From: Paraprevotella xylaniphila YIT 11841
Lineage (GTDB): Bacteria; Bacteroidota; Bacteroidia; Bacteroidales; Bacteroidaceae
Reading direction: 5' to 3'
DNA: 64,000 nt
Assembly: GCF_000205165.1 (NCBI RefSeq)
Contig: NZ_GL883841.1
Location: 1-64,000, forward strand
The notes beneath the pieces were generated by a model. The model worked only from the letters and a program-made list of their open reading frames with translations. It was not told the DNA's origin and did not search any database. The translations under genes and the position numbers were made by a program. Shown here piece after piece: positions 1 to 6,910 of this stretch. Every line of letters begins with the position of its first letter. The stretch's first letter is position 1.

Positions 1-6
1 CGAGTG

Positions 7-14
7 CAAAGGTA
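7..14 (-). promoter_or_regulatory. -7 promoter element reading out of the window
   Basis: The minus strand carries TACCTTTG, a match to the Bacteroidota -7 consensus TAnnTTTG. It points left, so it probably drives a gene that lies outside the window. It is back to back with the element at 149-156. Confidence 0.4.
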
Positions 15-148
15 CAACCTTTTAACGTAACTGCCAAACGTTTGCCAATAAAAACCGAAAAAATATCCACTGACGAATTTTACACCTTATTTAATATAAT
101 AAGAACAAAAAACATTCTCATAATTTTTTTATTTCCTATCGAATATAG

Positions 149-156
149 TACCTTTG
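149..156 (+). promoter_or_regulatory. -7 promoter element for the mscS-yjbQ-dnaG unit
   Basis: TACCTTTG matches the Bacteroidota -7 consensus about 45 bases before the MscS start codon. No convincing -33 TTTG was seen; upstream DNA is A/T rich. Confidence 0.5.
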
Positions 157-199
157 CAGTCGACAATCAATATGTTATTATACAATAAATCCACAAACT

Positions 200-1078
200 A
201 TGATACAAATCTTACAAGCAACAAAAGATACCACCAATGTAACCAAAGAAGTCGTTTCAGCTATTGCATCCGGGCATACAGAACTCATTATCGAGAAATT
301 GATAGATATGTGTATTTCCGCCGGAAAAAACATTTTGATTGCCATTATCGTCTACATCGTAGGACGTTTTCTTATCTCACTTATCCAACGCGTGATGAGC
401 AATATGCTATCACGCCGGAAAGTGGAAATCAGTATCCAAACATTCCTCAAAAGTTTAGTTAGTATATTACTCAATGTCTTATTGATTGTTTCTGTTGTAG
501 GAGCATTAGGAATCAATACGACCTCATTCGCCGCATTGTTGGCATCTGCCGGCGTAGCTATCGGCATGGCACTCTCTGGCAATTTGCAAAATTTTGCCGG
601 AGGTCTTATCATTCTTTTCTTCAAACCTTATAAAGTAGGAGACTGGATTGAAGCACAAAGCGTTTCGGGAAGTGTTACAGCCATACAAATCATGCATACT
701 TTGGTCACTACGGCCGATAACAAAGTTGTCTACATTCCTAATGGAGCCATGAGTAGCGGCGTTATTACAAATTATAGCCGTTTGGACACAAGACGCGTCG
801 AATGGATTGTGGGAGTTGATTACGGAGAAGACATCGACAAGGTGAAAAGTGTAGTAAACGAACTCATTCAAAAAGATAACCGTATCTTAAAAGAACCAGC
901 CCCCGTCATTGCCTTACACGCACTCGACTCCAGTAGTGTTAATGTAACGATAAGAGTATGGGTAGCAAACGGTGACTATTGGAATGTATATTTCGAAATG
1001 AACAAAAACATTTACGACGAATTCAACAAACAGGGTATTGATTTCCCATTCCCGCAAATGACTATCCATCAGGCTTAA
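200..1078 (+). CDS. MscS-family small-conductance mechanosensitive channel
   Basis: A 292-residue inner-membrane channel that opens under membrane tension and releases solutes on hypo-osmotic shock. Hydrophobic segments lie at about residues 40-65 and 83-105, followed by the Gly/Ala-rich pore helix (about 108-138, including GVAIGMALSGNLQNFAGG) and the FKPYKVGDWIE entry to the beta domain, all hallmarks of MscS. Length matches E. coli MscS (286). It is first in a co-directional run with yjbQ (15-base gap) and dnaG. A second, longer MscS homolog lies at 29788-31059. The ATG at 200 follows the promoter element and precedes the first transmembrane segment. Confidence 0.93.
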   Translation: MIQILQATKDTTNVTKEVVSAIASGHTELIIEKLIDMCISAGKNILIAIIVYIVGRFLISLIQRVMSNMLSRRKVEISIQTFLKSLVSILLNVLLIVSVVGALGINTTSFAALLASAGVAIGMALSGNLQNFAGGLIILFFKPYKVGDWIEAQSVSGSVTAIQIMHTLVTTADNKVVYIPNGAMSSGVITNYSRLDTRRVEWIVGVDYGEDIDKVKSVVNELIQKDNRILKEPAPVIALHALDSSSVNVTIRVWVANGDYWNVYFEMNKNIYDEFNKQGIDFPFPQMTIHQA

Positions 1079-1093
1079 TACATAAGAACAGGA

Positions 1094-1507
1094 ATGATTC
1101 AACAAGTAGAAATCATATTACGTGAACGACCGCGAGGTTTTCACCTCGTCACACGGGAGATTTCGGAACAGCTTCCGTCCTTGCCTCAAACCGGTTTATT
1201 GAACCTATTTATCAAGCACACGAGTTGTGCGCTCTCCATCAACGAGAACGCCGACCCTGACGTGCGTACTGACATGACTAAAATATACGACCGTCTCATC
1301 AAAGAAAACGAGCCTTATTACGACCATGTCCTCGAAGGTGCGGACGACATGCCGGCCCATGCCAAATGTAGTCTGACAGGTGTCAGCCTCAATATACCCA
1401 TATCCAAAGGTAAATTGAATTTGGGTACATGGCAAGGAATCTACTTTTGTGAGTTCCGCGACTACGGTGGAAGGCGCAAACTCACAGCCACCATCATAGG
1501 AGAATAA
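1094..1507 (+). CDS. YjbQ-family (UPF0047) protein, secondary thiamine-phosphate synthase-like
   Basis: A 137-residue cytosolic protein of the YjbQ/UPF0047 family. It shows the conserved segments KHTSCALSINENADPDVR (about residues 41-58), a central His-rich stretch with YDHVLEGADDMPAHAK, and the C-terminal LGTWQGIYFCEFRD signature. Some members have weak thiamine-phosphate synthase activity in vitro, but the physiological role is unsettled. It sits between mscS and dnaG with gaps of 15 and 4 bases, so co-transcription is likely. The family call is firm; the reaction is not. It lies far from the thiamine operon at 16756-19668. Confidence 0.85.
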   Translation: MIQQVEIILRERPRGFHLVTREISEQLPSLPQTGLLNLFIKHTSCALSINENADPDVRTDMTKIYDRLIKENEPYYDHVLEGADDMPAHAKCSLTGVSLNIPISKGKLNLGTWQGIYFCEFRDYGGRRKLTATIIGE

Positions 1508-1511
1508 ACGG

Positions 1512-3644
1512 ATGATAGACAGAGCTACGGTAGACCGGATTATGGATGCGGCCCAGATTGTGGATGTCGTATCGGATTTTGTGACTTTACGGAAAGCGGG
1601 GGTCAACTACAAAGGCTTATGTCCTTTCCACGACGACCGTACCCCTTCGTTCGTGGTATCCCCATCCAAAGGTCTCTGCAAATGTTTCGCATGTGGAAAA
1701 GGCGGCAATGCCGTGCACTTCATCATGGAGCACGAACAACTGTCCTATCCCGATGCCCTACGTTATTTGGCCCGTAAATATAATATAGAAATCAAAGAAC
1801 GGGAACTGACAGAAGAGGAAAAGCAGGCTCAAGATGAGCGAGAAAGCATGTTCGTCGTCAACGAATGGGCATGCCAGTTTTTTCAAGACCAACTCTACAA
1901 TACAGTCGACGGACGAGCCATTGGAATGGCCTATTTCCGTTCACGAGGTTTTCGGGACGATATCATAAAAAAGTTTCAGTTAGGATACAGTCCTTCGCAA
2001 AGAGACGCCTGTGCCCGTGAAGCCAAGGCCAAAGGTTACAAAGAAGAGTTCCTGCTTTCTACTGGTTTATGTTACAAACGTGACAACGGACAATTACAAG
2101 ACCGCTTTTTCGGGCGCGTCATTTTTCCAGTACATACGTTAAGCGGAAAAGTAGTAGCTTTCGGAGGACGTGTATTAGACGCAGCCACCAAAGGAGTCAA
2201 TGTCAAATACCAAAACTCTCCGGAATCTGCCATTTATTCCAAGAAAAAAGAGTTGTATGGATTGTTTTTGGCCAAACAATCTATCGTCAAACAAGACCTT
2301 TGCTTTTTAGTGGAAGGCTACACCGATGTCATTTCCATGCATCAGATGGGAGTGGAAAATGTAGTTTCTTCTTCCGGAACGGCACTCACCACCGAACAAA
2401 TCCGTATGATTCATCGTTTTACGGAAAACATCACCGTACTTTACGACGGAGATGCCGCCGGTATCAAAGCTTCCGAACGAGGCATCGACATGCTATTGGC
2501 CGAGGGAATGAACGTCAAATTACTACTTCTTCCGGACGGAGACGACCCGGACAGTTTTGCCCGTAAGCACAACGCCACCGAATATCAAGCTTATCTGAAC
2601 GAACATCAGGTAGATTTCATTAAATATAAAACCGATTTATTACTGCATGAGGCACAAGGGGATCCTATCAAACTTTCCCGTCTCATCAGCAGTATCGTAC
2701 ATACCATTTCCGTCATTCCGGATGAAATCACGCGTTCCGTATACACCCGGGAAACAGCAACCATGCTGAACATGGAAGAACGAATGTTAGTAGCAGCCAT
2801 TTCAAAAGAGATGGCCAAAGCCAAAGAGGAAAAGCAAAAACAGCGTGAAAATGAACGAAATCGTAAACACACACAGTTGCCATCCTCCGGACAAACACTC
2901 TCTTCCTTAGACCAAGACAGTCTTCCTCCCCCATCCCCATTCCCACCCTCTGAAGAGGGCATTCCCCCTATTCCGGATGACGGAACGCCGGCAGCCCCCC
3001 CTGTTCCCAATACTCCGCCTAGCAATAATCCGGCTATAACAGAGAATGCATCCACCCTCTCCTACATTCCCGGTAAGGGAGCCGAGGCCATGTTATTCTA
3101 CAGGAAAGAACTGTTGTTGATACAAGTCCTCATTCGTTATGGAGAGAAAATTATATGTTACGCCGAAAACGAACAAGGAGAAGAAGTCCCGGTCAGTGTG
3201 GCCGAGTTCATCAACTATGCGTTGCAAGAAGACGGTTTGCTGTTCCACAACGCCCTTCATAAGCATATCCTGCAAGAAGCCATCGACCATATACACGAGG
3301 ACGGCTTCTCGTCAGAACGCTATTTCCTGAACCATCCGGACAACCATATCAGTATGCTGGCTTTTGAGTTGAGTGGTGACAAATATCAACTGAGCAAATA
3401 TCATTCCAAACATCAGAAAATCGCCAACGATGAAGAGAGGTTGACCGAATTGGTTCCCCACCTGATTTCCGACTTCAAATTGGCCATTGTAGACGAAGAA
3501 CTGAAACAAATCCTCTTGAAATTGCGCCAACCCGATATTCTTTCACGCAAGGAAGAATATATGGAAATCATGAAGCATTACAAAGAGATGAAGGACATAG
3601 AACGAACCCTGGCCCGGGAACGGGGCGACCGGGTCATCACTTAA
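1512..3644 (+). CDS. dnaG: DNA primase DnaG
   Basis: A 710-residue primase that makes RNA primers at the replication fork with DnaB helicase. The N-terminal CHC2 zinc ribbon has C37, H40, C58 and C61. The TOPRIM core carries the acidic motif FLVEGYTDV (about residue 262) and VLYDGDAAG (about 315). A C-terminal helicase-binding region follows. Between core and C-terminal domain lies a proline/serine-rich linker (about residues 450-523, DNA 2866-3080), longer than in typical primases of about 580-660 residues. This explains most of the extra length. The ATG at 1512 is 4 bases after the yjbQ stop. Confidence 0.96.
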   Translation: MIDRATVDRIMDAAQIVDVVSDFVTLRKAGVNYKGLCPFHDDRTPSFVVSPSKGLCKCFACGKGGNAVHFIMEHEQLSYPDALRYLARKYNIEIKERELTEEEKQAQDERESMFVVNEWACQFFQDQLYNTVDGRAIGMAYFRSRGFRDDIIKKFQLGYSPSQRDACAREAKAKGYKEEFLLSTGLCYKRDNGQLQDRFFGRVIFPVHTLSGKVVAFGGRVLDAATKGVNVKYQNSPESAIYSKKKELYGLFLAKQSIVKQDLCFLVEGYTDVISMHQMGVENVVSSSGTALTTEQIRMIHRFTENITVLYDGDAAGIKASERGIDMLLAEGMNVKLLLLPDGDDPDSFARKHNATEYQAYLNEHQVDFIKYKTDLLLHEAQGDPIKLSRLISSIVHTISVIPDEITRSVYTRETATMLNMEERMLVAAISKEMAKAKEEKQKQRENERNRKHTQLPSSGQTLSSLDQDSLPPPSPFPPSEEGIPPIPDDGTPAAPPVPNTPPSNNPAITENASTLSYIPGKGAEAMLFYRKELLLIQVLIRYGEKIICYAENEQGEEVPVSVAEFINYALQEDGLLFHNALHKHILQEAIDHIHEDGFSSERYFLNHPDNHISMLAFELSGDKYQLSKYHSKHQKIANDEERLTELVPHLISDFKLAIVDEELKQILLKLRQPDILSRKEEYMEIMKHYKEMKDIERTLARERGDRVIT

Positions 3645-3656
3645 TACAGACAGCTT

Positions 3657-3920
3657 ATGGTCATCTTGATTACAGACGCAACCCACTGTGACAAAACTCT
3701 CCTGGCCTAAAGACTTTTGGAAAAGTACAAATATCCTTATTTATCCATTGACTTATTAAAAATGGGACTTATCAGAAGCGGTAGCACCTCCCTGTCTCCA
3801 AAAGAAGACTCAGAATTGGGCCATTACCTTTGGCCTATTCTCGGGAAAATAATCAAGAGGTTCTCGAAAAAGACCAACCGGTTTTGTCCCTCTTTATCCA
3901 ATAAATCACTATTTTTGTAA
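3657..3920 (+). pseudogene. Decayed P-loop nucleotide kinase fragment
   Basis: From ATG 3657 the frame reads MVILITDATHCDKTLLA, then a TAA stop (3708-3710), then RLLEKYKYPYLSIDLLKMG and on through a SGSTSL...YLWPI segment. This is the N-terminal part of a small AAA-type P-loop kinase, in which Walker A would normally read like GxxxxGKT. Here the two glycines have become Asp residues, and the stop replaces what is probably a Gln codon. After about 3858 the +1 frame gives EVLEKDQPVLSL, so a frameshift is likely too, and the remaining two thirds of the gene are missing. The neighbouring GNAT gene is intact. The family assignment is from memory of related proteins; the decay is seen directly. Confidence 0.7.
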
Positions 3921-3942
3921 AAACATCCAATTGACACGCCCG

Positions 3943-4548
3943 ATGAATCATTTAGAAACAGCACGACTGATATTACGTCCTTTCACGGAACAAGACGCGG
4001 AAGCTCTGTTTGCCATACTTAGCGACAGAGACGTAAACACATTCCTGCCGATGTTTCCGCTTAAGAACCTGGAAGAAGCAAAAGCATACATCAAGGACAA
4101 GCATGCGGCAGTACATGCAGGAGAAACCCTGTTATACTACGCCATCTGCCGGAAAGAAGCTCCTGCTCCGATAGGTTATGTGCACGTAAGCGGAAATGAC
4201 AGCCATGACTTAGGATACGGGCTGAAGAAAGAATTCTGGCACAAAGGGTTCTGTACTGAGGCATGCCAAGCCGTCATCGAGCAACTGAAACAAACCGGAA
4301 TTCCTTATATTACGGCCACCCATGACGTAAACAATCCTCGAAGCGGCAAAGTCATGCAGGCCCTCGGCATGAAATACCAATACTCATACGAAGAATTGTG
4401 GCAACCCAAAAACTTCTTGGTAACCTTTCGGATGTACCAACTCAACTTCGACAAAGAAAAAGACAGGGTGTATAGAAAATACTGGGATAAATATCCCGTC
4501 CACTTCATAGAAAACCTGACTCCCGGTACAGAACTGCCTTCTATATAA
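3943..4548 (+). CDS. GNAT-family N-acetyltransferase (RimJ/RimL type)
   Basis: A 201-residue acetyltransferase. The opening HLETARLILRPFTEQDAEAL is the standard start of RimJ/RimL-like GNATs, which transfer an acetyl group from acetyl-CoA to an amine. The central LGYGLKKEFWHKGFCTEA (about residues 88-105) is the acetyl-CoA binding region, and NPRSGKVMQALGM matches the conserved N-x-x-S-x-x-x-x-x-x-x-G motif. The substrate is unknown. ATG 3943 is preferred over the in-frame TTG at 3931. It lies directly after the decayed kinase and 35 bases before tspO. Confidence 0.88.
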   Translation: MNHLETARLILRPFTEQDAEALFAILSDRDVNTFLPMFPLKNLEEAKAYIKDKHAAVHAGETLLYYAICRKEAPAPIGYVHVSGNDSHDLGYGLKKEFWHKGFCTEACQAVIEQLKQTGIPYITATHDVNNPRSGKVMQALGMKYQYSYEELWQPKNFLVTFRMYQLNFDKEKDRVYRKYWDKYPVHFIENLTPGTELPSI

Positions 4549-4583
4549 AACTCTTCAAAAGATTCACATTCAAATTCATTCTT

Positions 4584-5039
4584 ATGAAACATTTGACCCG
4601 ATATTTATGGCCCATTGCCCTCTGCATGTCAGTAGGTTTTTCCGCCTCGCTATTTCAGCGGGAAGCCATCGCGGAATGGTATCCTTTCCTGAATAAACCC
4701 GTACTCACCCCTCCCAATGGAGCGTTCCCTATCGTATGGGGCATCCTTTACATCCTGATAGGAACCTCCTTGGGACGAATCTGGGGCAAAGGCCTGAAAG
4801 TATCCCAACGTGAATGGTGGATACAGTTAGCCCTGAACTTCTGTTGGAGTATCGCCTTCTTCTTTTTGCGGGAACCCTTATGGGGCATGGGCATCATTCT
4901 GATACTCGATGTGGTGGTACTGGACTATATCCTTATCACATTCAAAAAGGACAAGCTTGCGGCCGCCTGTTTCATCCCCTATATCCTGTGGCTGTTATGG
5001 GCAACTTACCTGAACGCCTACATTTATATCTTCAATTAA
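4584..5039 (+). CDS. tspO: TspO/MBR family membrane protein
   Basis: A 151-residue protein with five predicted membrane helices, the normal size and topology of TspO, a membrane protein that binds tetrapyrroles. Family motifs include WYPFLNKPVLTPPNGAFPIVW near residues 31-50 and the W-x-x-x-L-N-A-Y type ending (LWATYLNAY). Bacterial TspO is linked to porphyrin handling and stress, but nothing here identifies a pathway. Its stop codon overlaps the stop of the convergent GH110 gene: both use the palindromic TTAA at 5036-5039, leaving no room for a terminator between them. Confidence 0.92.
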   Translation: MKHLTRYLWPIALCMSVGFSASLFQREAIAEWYPFLNKPVLTPPNGAFPIVWGILYILIGTSLGRIWGKGLKVSQREWWIQLALNFCWSIAFFFLREPLWGMGIILILDVVVLDYILITFKKDKLAAACFIPYILWLLWATYLNAYIYIFN

Positions 5040-6757
5040 CGCAGCAGCGAACGTCCGCAACGGTTTCCGCTTATCGTCACGTCCTTGCAATCCTCCGTAC
5101 GGAAGAACGCATCCGGAGATACAGGACCGTCTCCCGCCACTGAGATATAATTATCCCGGATGATCAGGCCATCCGTAGCCCGGGCAGATACCGCCTCGCT
5201 CCCTTGGCGAATCACAAAACGATTAGCCTCTATACGGACATTGCGATGGACGGCACCTTCGTAACGGTCATTTTCCGGCATCACGGCAATGACGGGCGAA
5301 CCGCATTCCATAAACAAGTTGCGGCGTATCGTGACATCGCGTACAGGACCGGATTCATACCACCCACGCGCATCGTCGGAAACCAGTACCCCGCTCATCG
5401 GGATACGATAGAATACGTTATCTTCTATCACGACCTTCCGGCGTGTCGTCACCAGAATCCCCCGGGTAGGAATACGGGAGAAATAATTATTTCGTATTTC
5501 CACTTCGGGCGTCCATGTCACATTCTCCACCGACACATTCTCCGCCGTCTTCACATTGTCGTTCACAGCCCGGTCCAACGTCAGCAGGATTTCATAATCG
5601 TCTATCCGTTCTACAGCCTTCACGCATGCCGGTTGCAAGCAACGCAGGGAATGGGCATCCACGAACTCCACCTCATCCCCTTTATAAAAAGCCTCAAAAC
5701 CGTATGACTGTCCGTGCATGAAACGCACCTTCACCTGCCTGTCCGAAACATATTCCATGACTTTCAGATGCGTGCCGTGTATATTGATCGGGTCGTCGTG
5801 CGCCCCTTCAAAATAAGAATCAAGAATGTGTATTTTCCCTTTGCACCCAGACATCTGGACAAAGTCCGCAAACCCGGCACAAGTACGTCCCGAGCCCCAT
5901 TCCGGCGCACAATATAACTTCTCATAAATCAGGTTCTCGGAATACTGCCCTACAATCCCGAAATTACCCAAGAAATGGAATTTGATATTTTCGAGCTTCA
6001 CGTCTTTGCTCTGATGTATAAAACCGCATGCTTCAGTCCGAAAGGAATGACGCATCTGGTAAACCTCTCCCGTTTTGAATCCGGGAGCACGGTCGTAATT
6101 AAAACGCACCAACCCCTCGTCCAGTTCGATGGCTTTCGTCACACCGGCCAATGGGGACTCGCACCGATTGGTCACGTTGGTTTGCGGATAGAACACCTGG
6201 GCAATGCCTCCGCCAAAACGCCATCCCTCACCTTTCCAATAAAACGTCCCGTCCTCTATCTCATAATTCGAGCCGGCAGTAACCCGAGCAGTGATGGAAT
6301 TTACATCGGTTGAAACCACGGTCATTTCAGGTACGGACGGGTCGGCAGCCACCAATGAGAAATTCTTCATGGTGACATTCTCGCATCCGTCAATCACGAA
6401 AGGAGTCATTTCGCCATGGGTTACGAAACGGGCGCCTCCTCCATCTACCGTAATATTTTTCATGTCCTTGAGCCATATCCCTATATGTTTTGTTGGGTCA
6501 GGATTCTCTTCCGCCGAAGCCGTATTGGATATATAATACAGGCAAGGAGAAGAAGAGGTACGATAAATATGGTAATCTCCTTGTTGCAACCGAATCAATA
6601 CCGCCCGTCCTTTATAAGAAGAAGCTTGTTCTATGGTTCTTCGCAACACCGGTGTCGCATCCCCCTCCGGCACAGGTACATCCAATACCACGGGAGCAGC
6701 CATCCCCGTCATAACAAAACAACAAAAAACACTCAGGCTCATCAAAAGCTTTCTCAT
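5036..6757 (-). CDS. GH110-like alpha-1,3-galactosidase (secreted beta-helix)
   Basis: A 573-residue protein with a signal peptide (MRKLLMSLSVFCCFVMTGMA) and right-handed parallel beta-helix repeats. It begins with an IDE-like region PVPEGDATPVLRRTIEQA and has the VDGGGARFVTHGEMTPFVI segment seen in GH110 enzymes. GH110 cleaves terminal alpha-1,3-galactose, including blood-group B antigen, with inversion. The Asp-Asp pair in AHDDPINIHG (about residue 330) fits the acidic pair reported as catalytic in the family. It is divergent from a GH2 gene. ATG 6757 is preferred over GTG 6769 because the signal peptide starts there. Subfamily cannot be decided by eye. Confidence 0.82.
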   Translation of the reverse strand: MRKLLMSLSVFCCFVMTGMAAPVVLDVPVPEGDATPVLRRTIEQASSYKGRAVLIRLQQGDYHIYRTSSSPCLYYISNTASAEENPDPTKHIGIWLKDMKNITVDGGGARFVTHGEMTPFVIDGCENVTMKNFSLVAADPSVPEMTVVSTDVNSITARVTAGSNYEIEDGTFYWKGEGWRFGGGIAQVFYPQTNVTNRCESPLAGVTKAIELDEGLVRFNYDRAPGFKTGEVYQMRHSFRTEACGFIHQSKDVKLENIKFHFLGNFGIVGQYSENLIYEKLYCAPEWGSGRTCAGFADFVQMSGCKGKIHILDSYFEGAHDDPINIHGTHLKVMEYVSDRQVKVRFMHGQSYGFEAFYKGDEVEFVDAHSLRCLQPACVKAVERIDDYEILLTLDRAVNDNVKTAENVSVENVTWTPEVEIRNNYFSRIPTRGILVTTRRKVVIEDNVFYRIPMSGVLVSDDARGWYESGPVRDVTIRRNLFMECGSPVIAVMPENDRYEGAVHRNVRIEANRFVIRQGSEAVSARATDGLIIRDNYISVAGDGPVSPDAFFRTEDCKDVTISGNRCGRSLLR

Positions 6758-6786
6758 GGTTCTTTCCACATTAAATTAGTTTATGG

Positions 6787-6794
6787 CAAAGTTA
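6787..6794 (-). promoter_or_regulatory. -7 promoter element for the GH110 gene
   Basis: The minus strand reads TAACTTTG, matching TAnnTTTG, 30 bases before the GH110 ATG. It is paired back to back with the GH2 promoter element at 6873-6880. Confidence 0.5.
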
Positions 6795-6872
6795 GCCTGT
6801 TTCATTCCCAATATCGGTATAGAATTGAGGCAAAAAATAACAAAATTAACGCGAATATATCCTTTTTTCTTT

Positions 6873-6880
6873 TACCTTTG
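6873..6880 (+). promoter_or_regulatory. -7 promoter element for the GH2 gene
   Basis: TACCTTTG matches TAnnTTTG, 30 bases before the GH2 ATG at 6911. An A/T-rich stretch lies upstream, without a clear -33 TTTG. Confidence 0.5.
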
Positions 6881-6910
6881 TACTTAAATTACCTACATCA
6901 ATTCAAACCA

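Noticed and set aside
154-462. 102-codon frame overlapping the MscS start
   Set aside because: Out-of-frame shadow of the channel gene.
6416-6910. Upstream in-frame extension of the GH2 gene by about 165 codons
   Set aside because: It runs through the divergent GH110 gene and both promoter elements, and the signal peptide starts at 6911.
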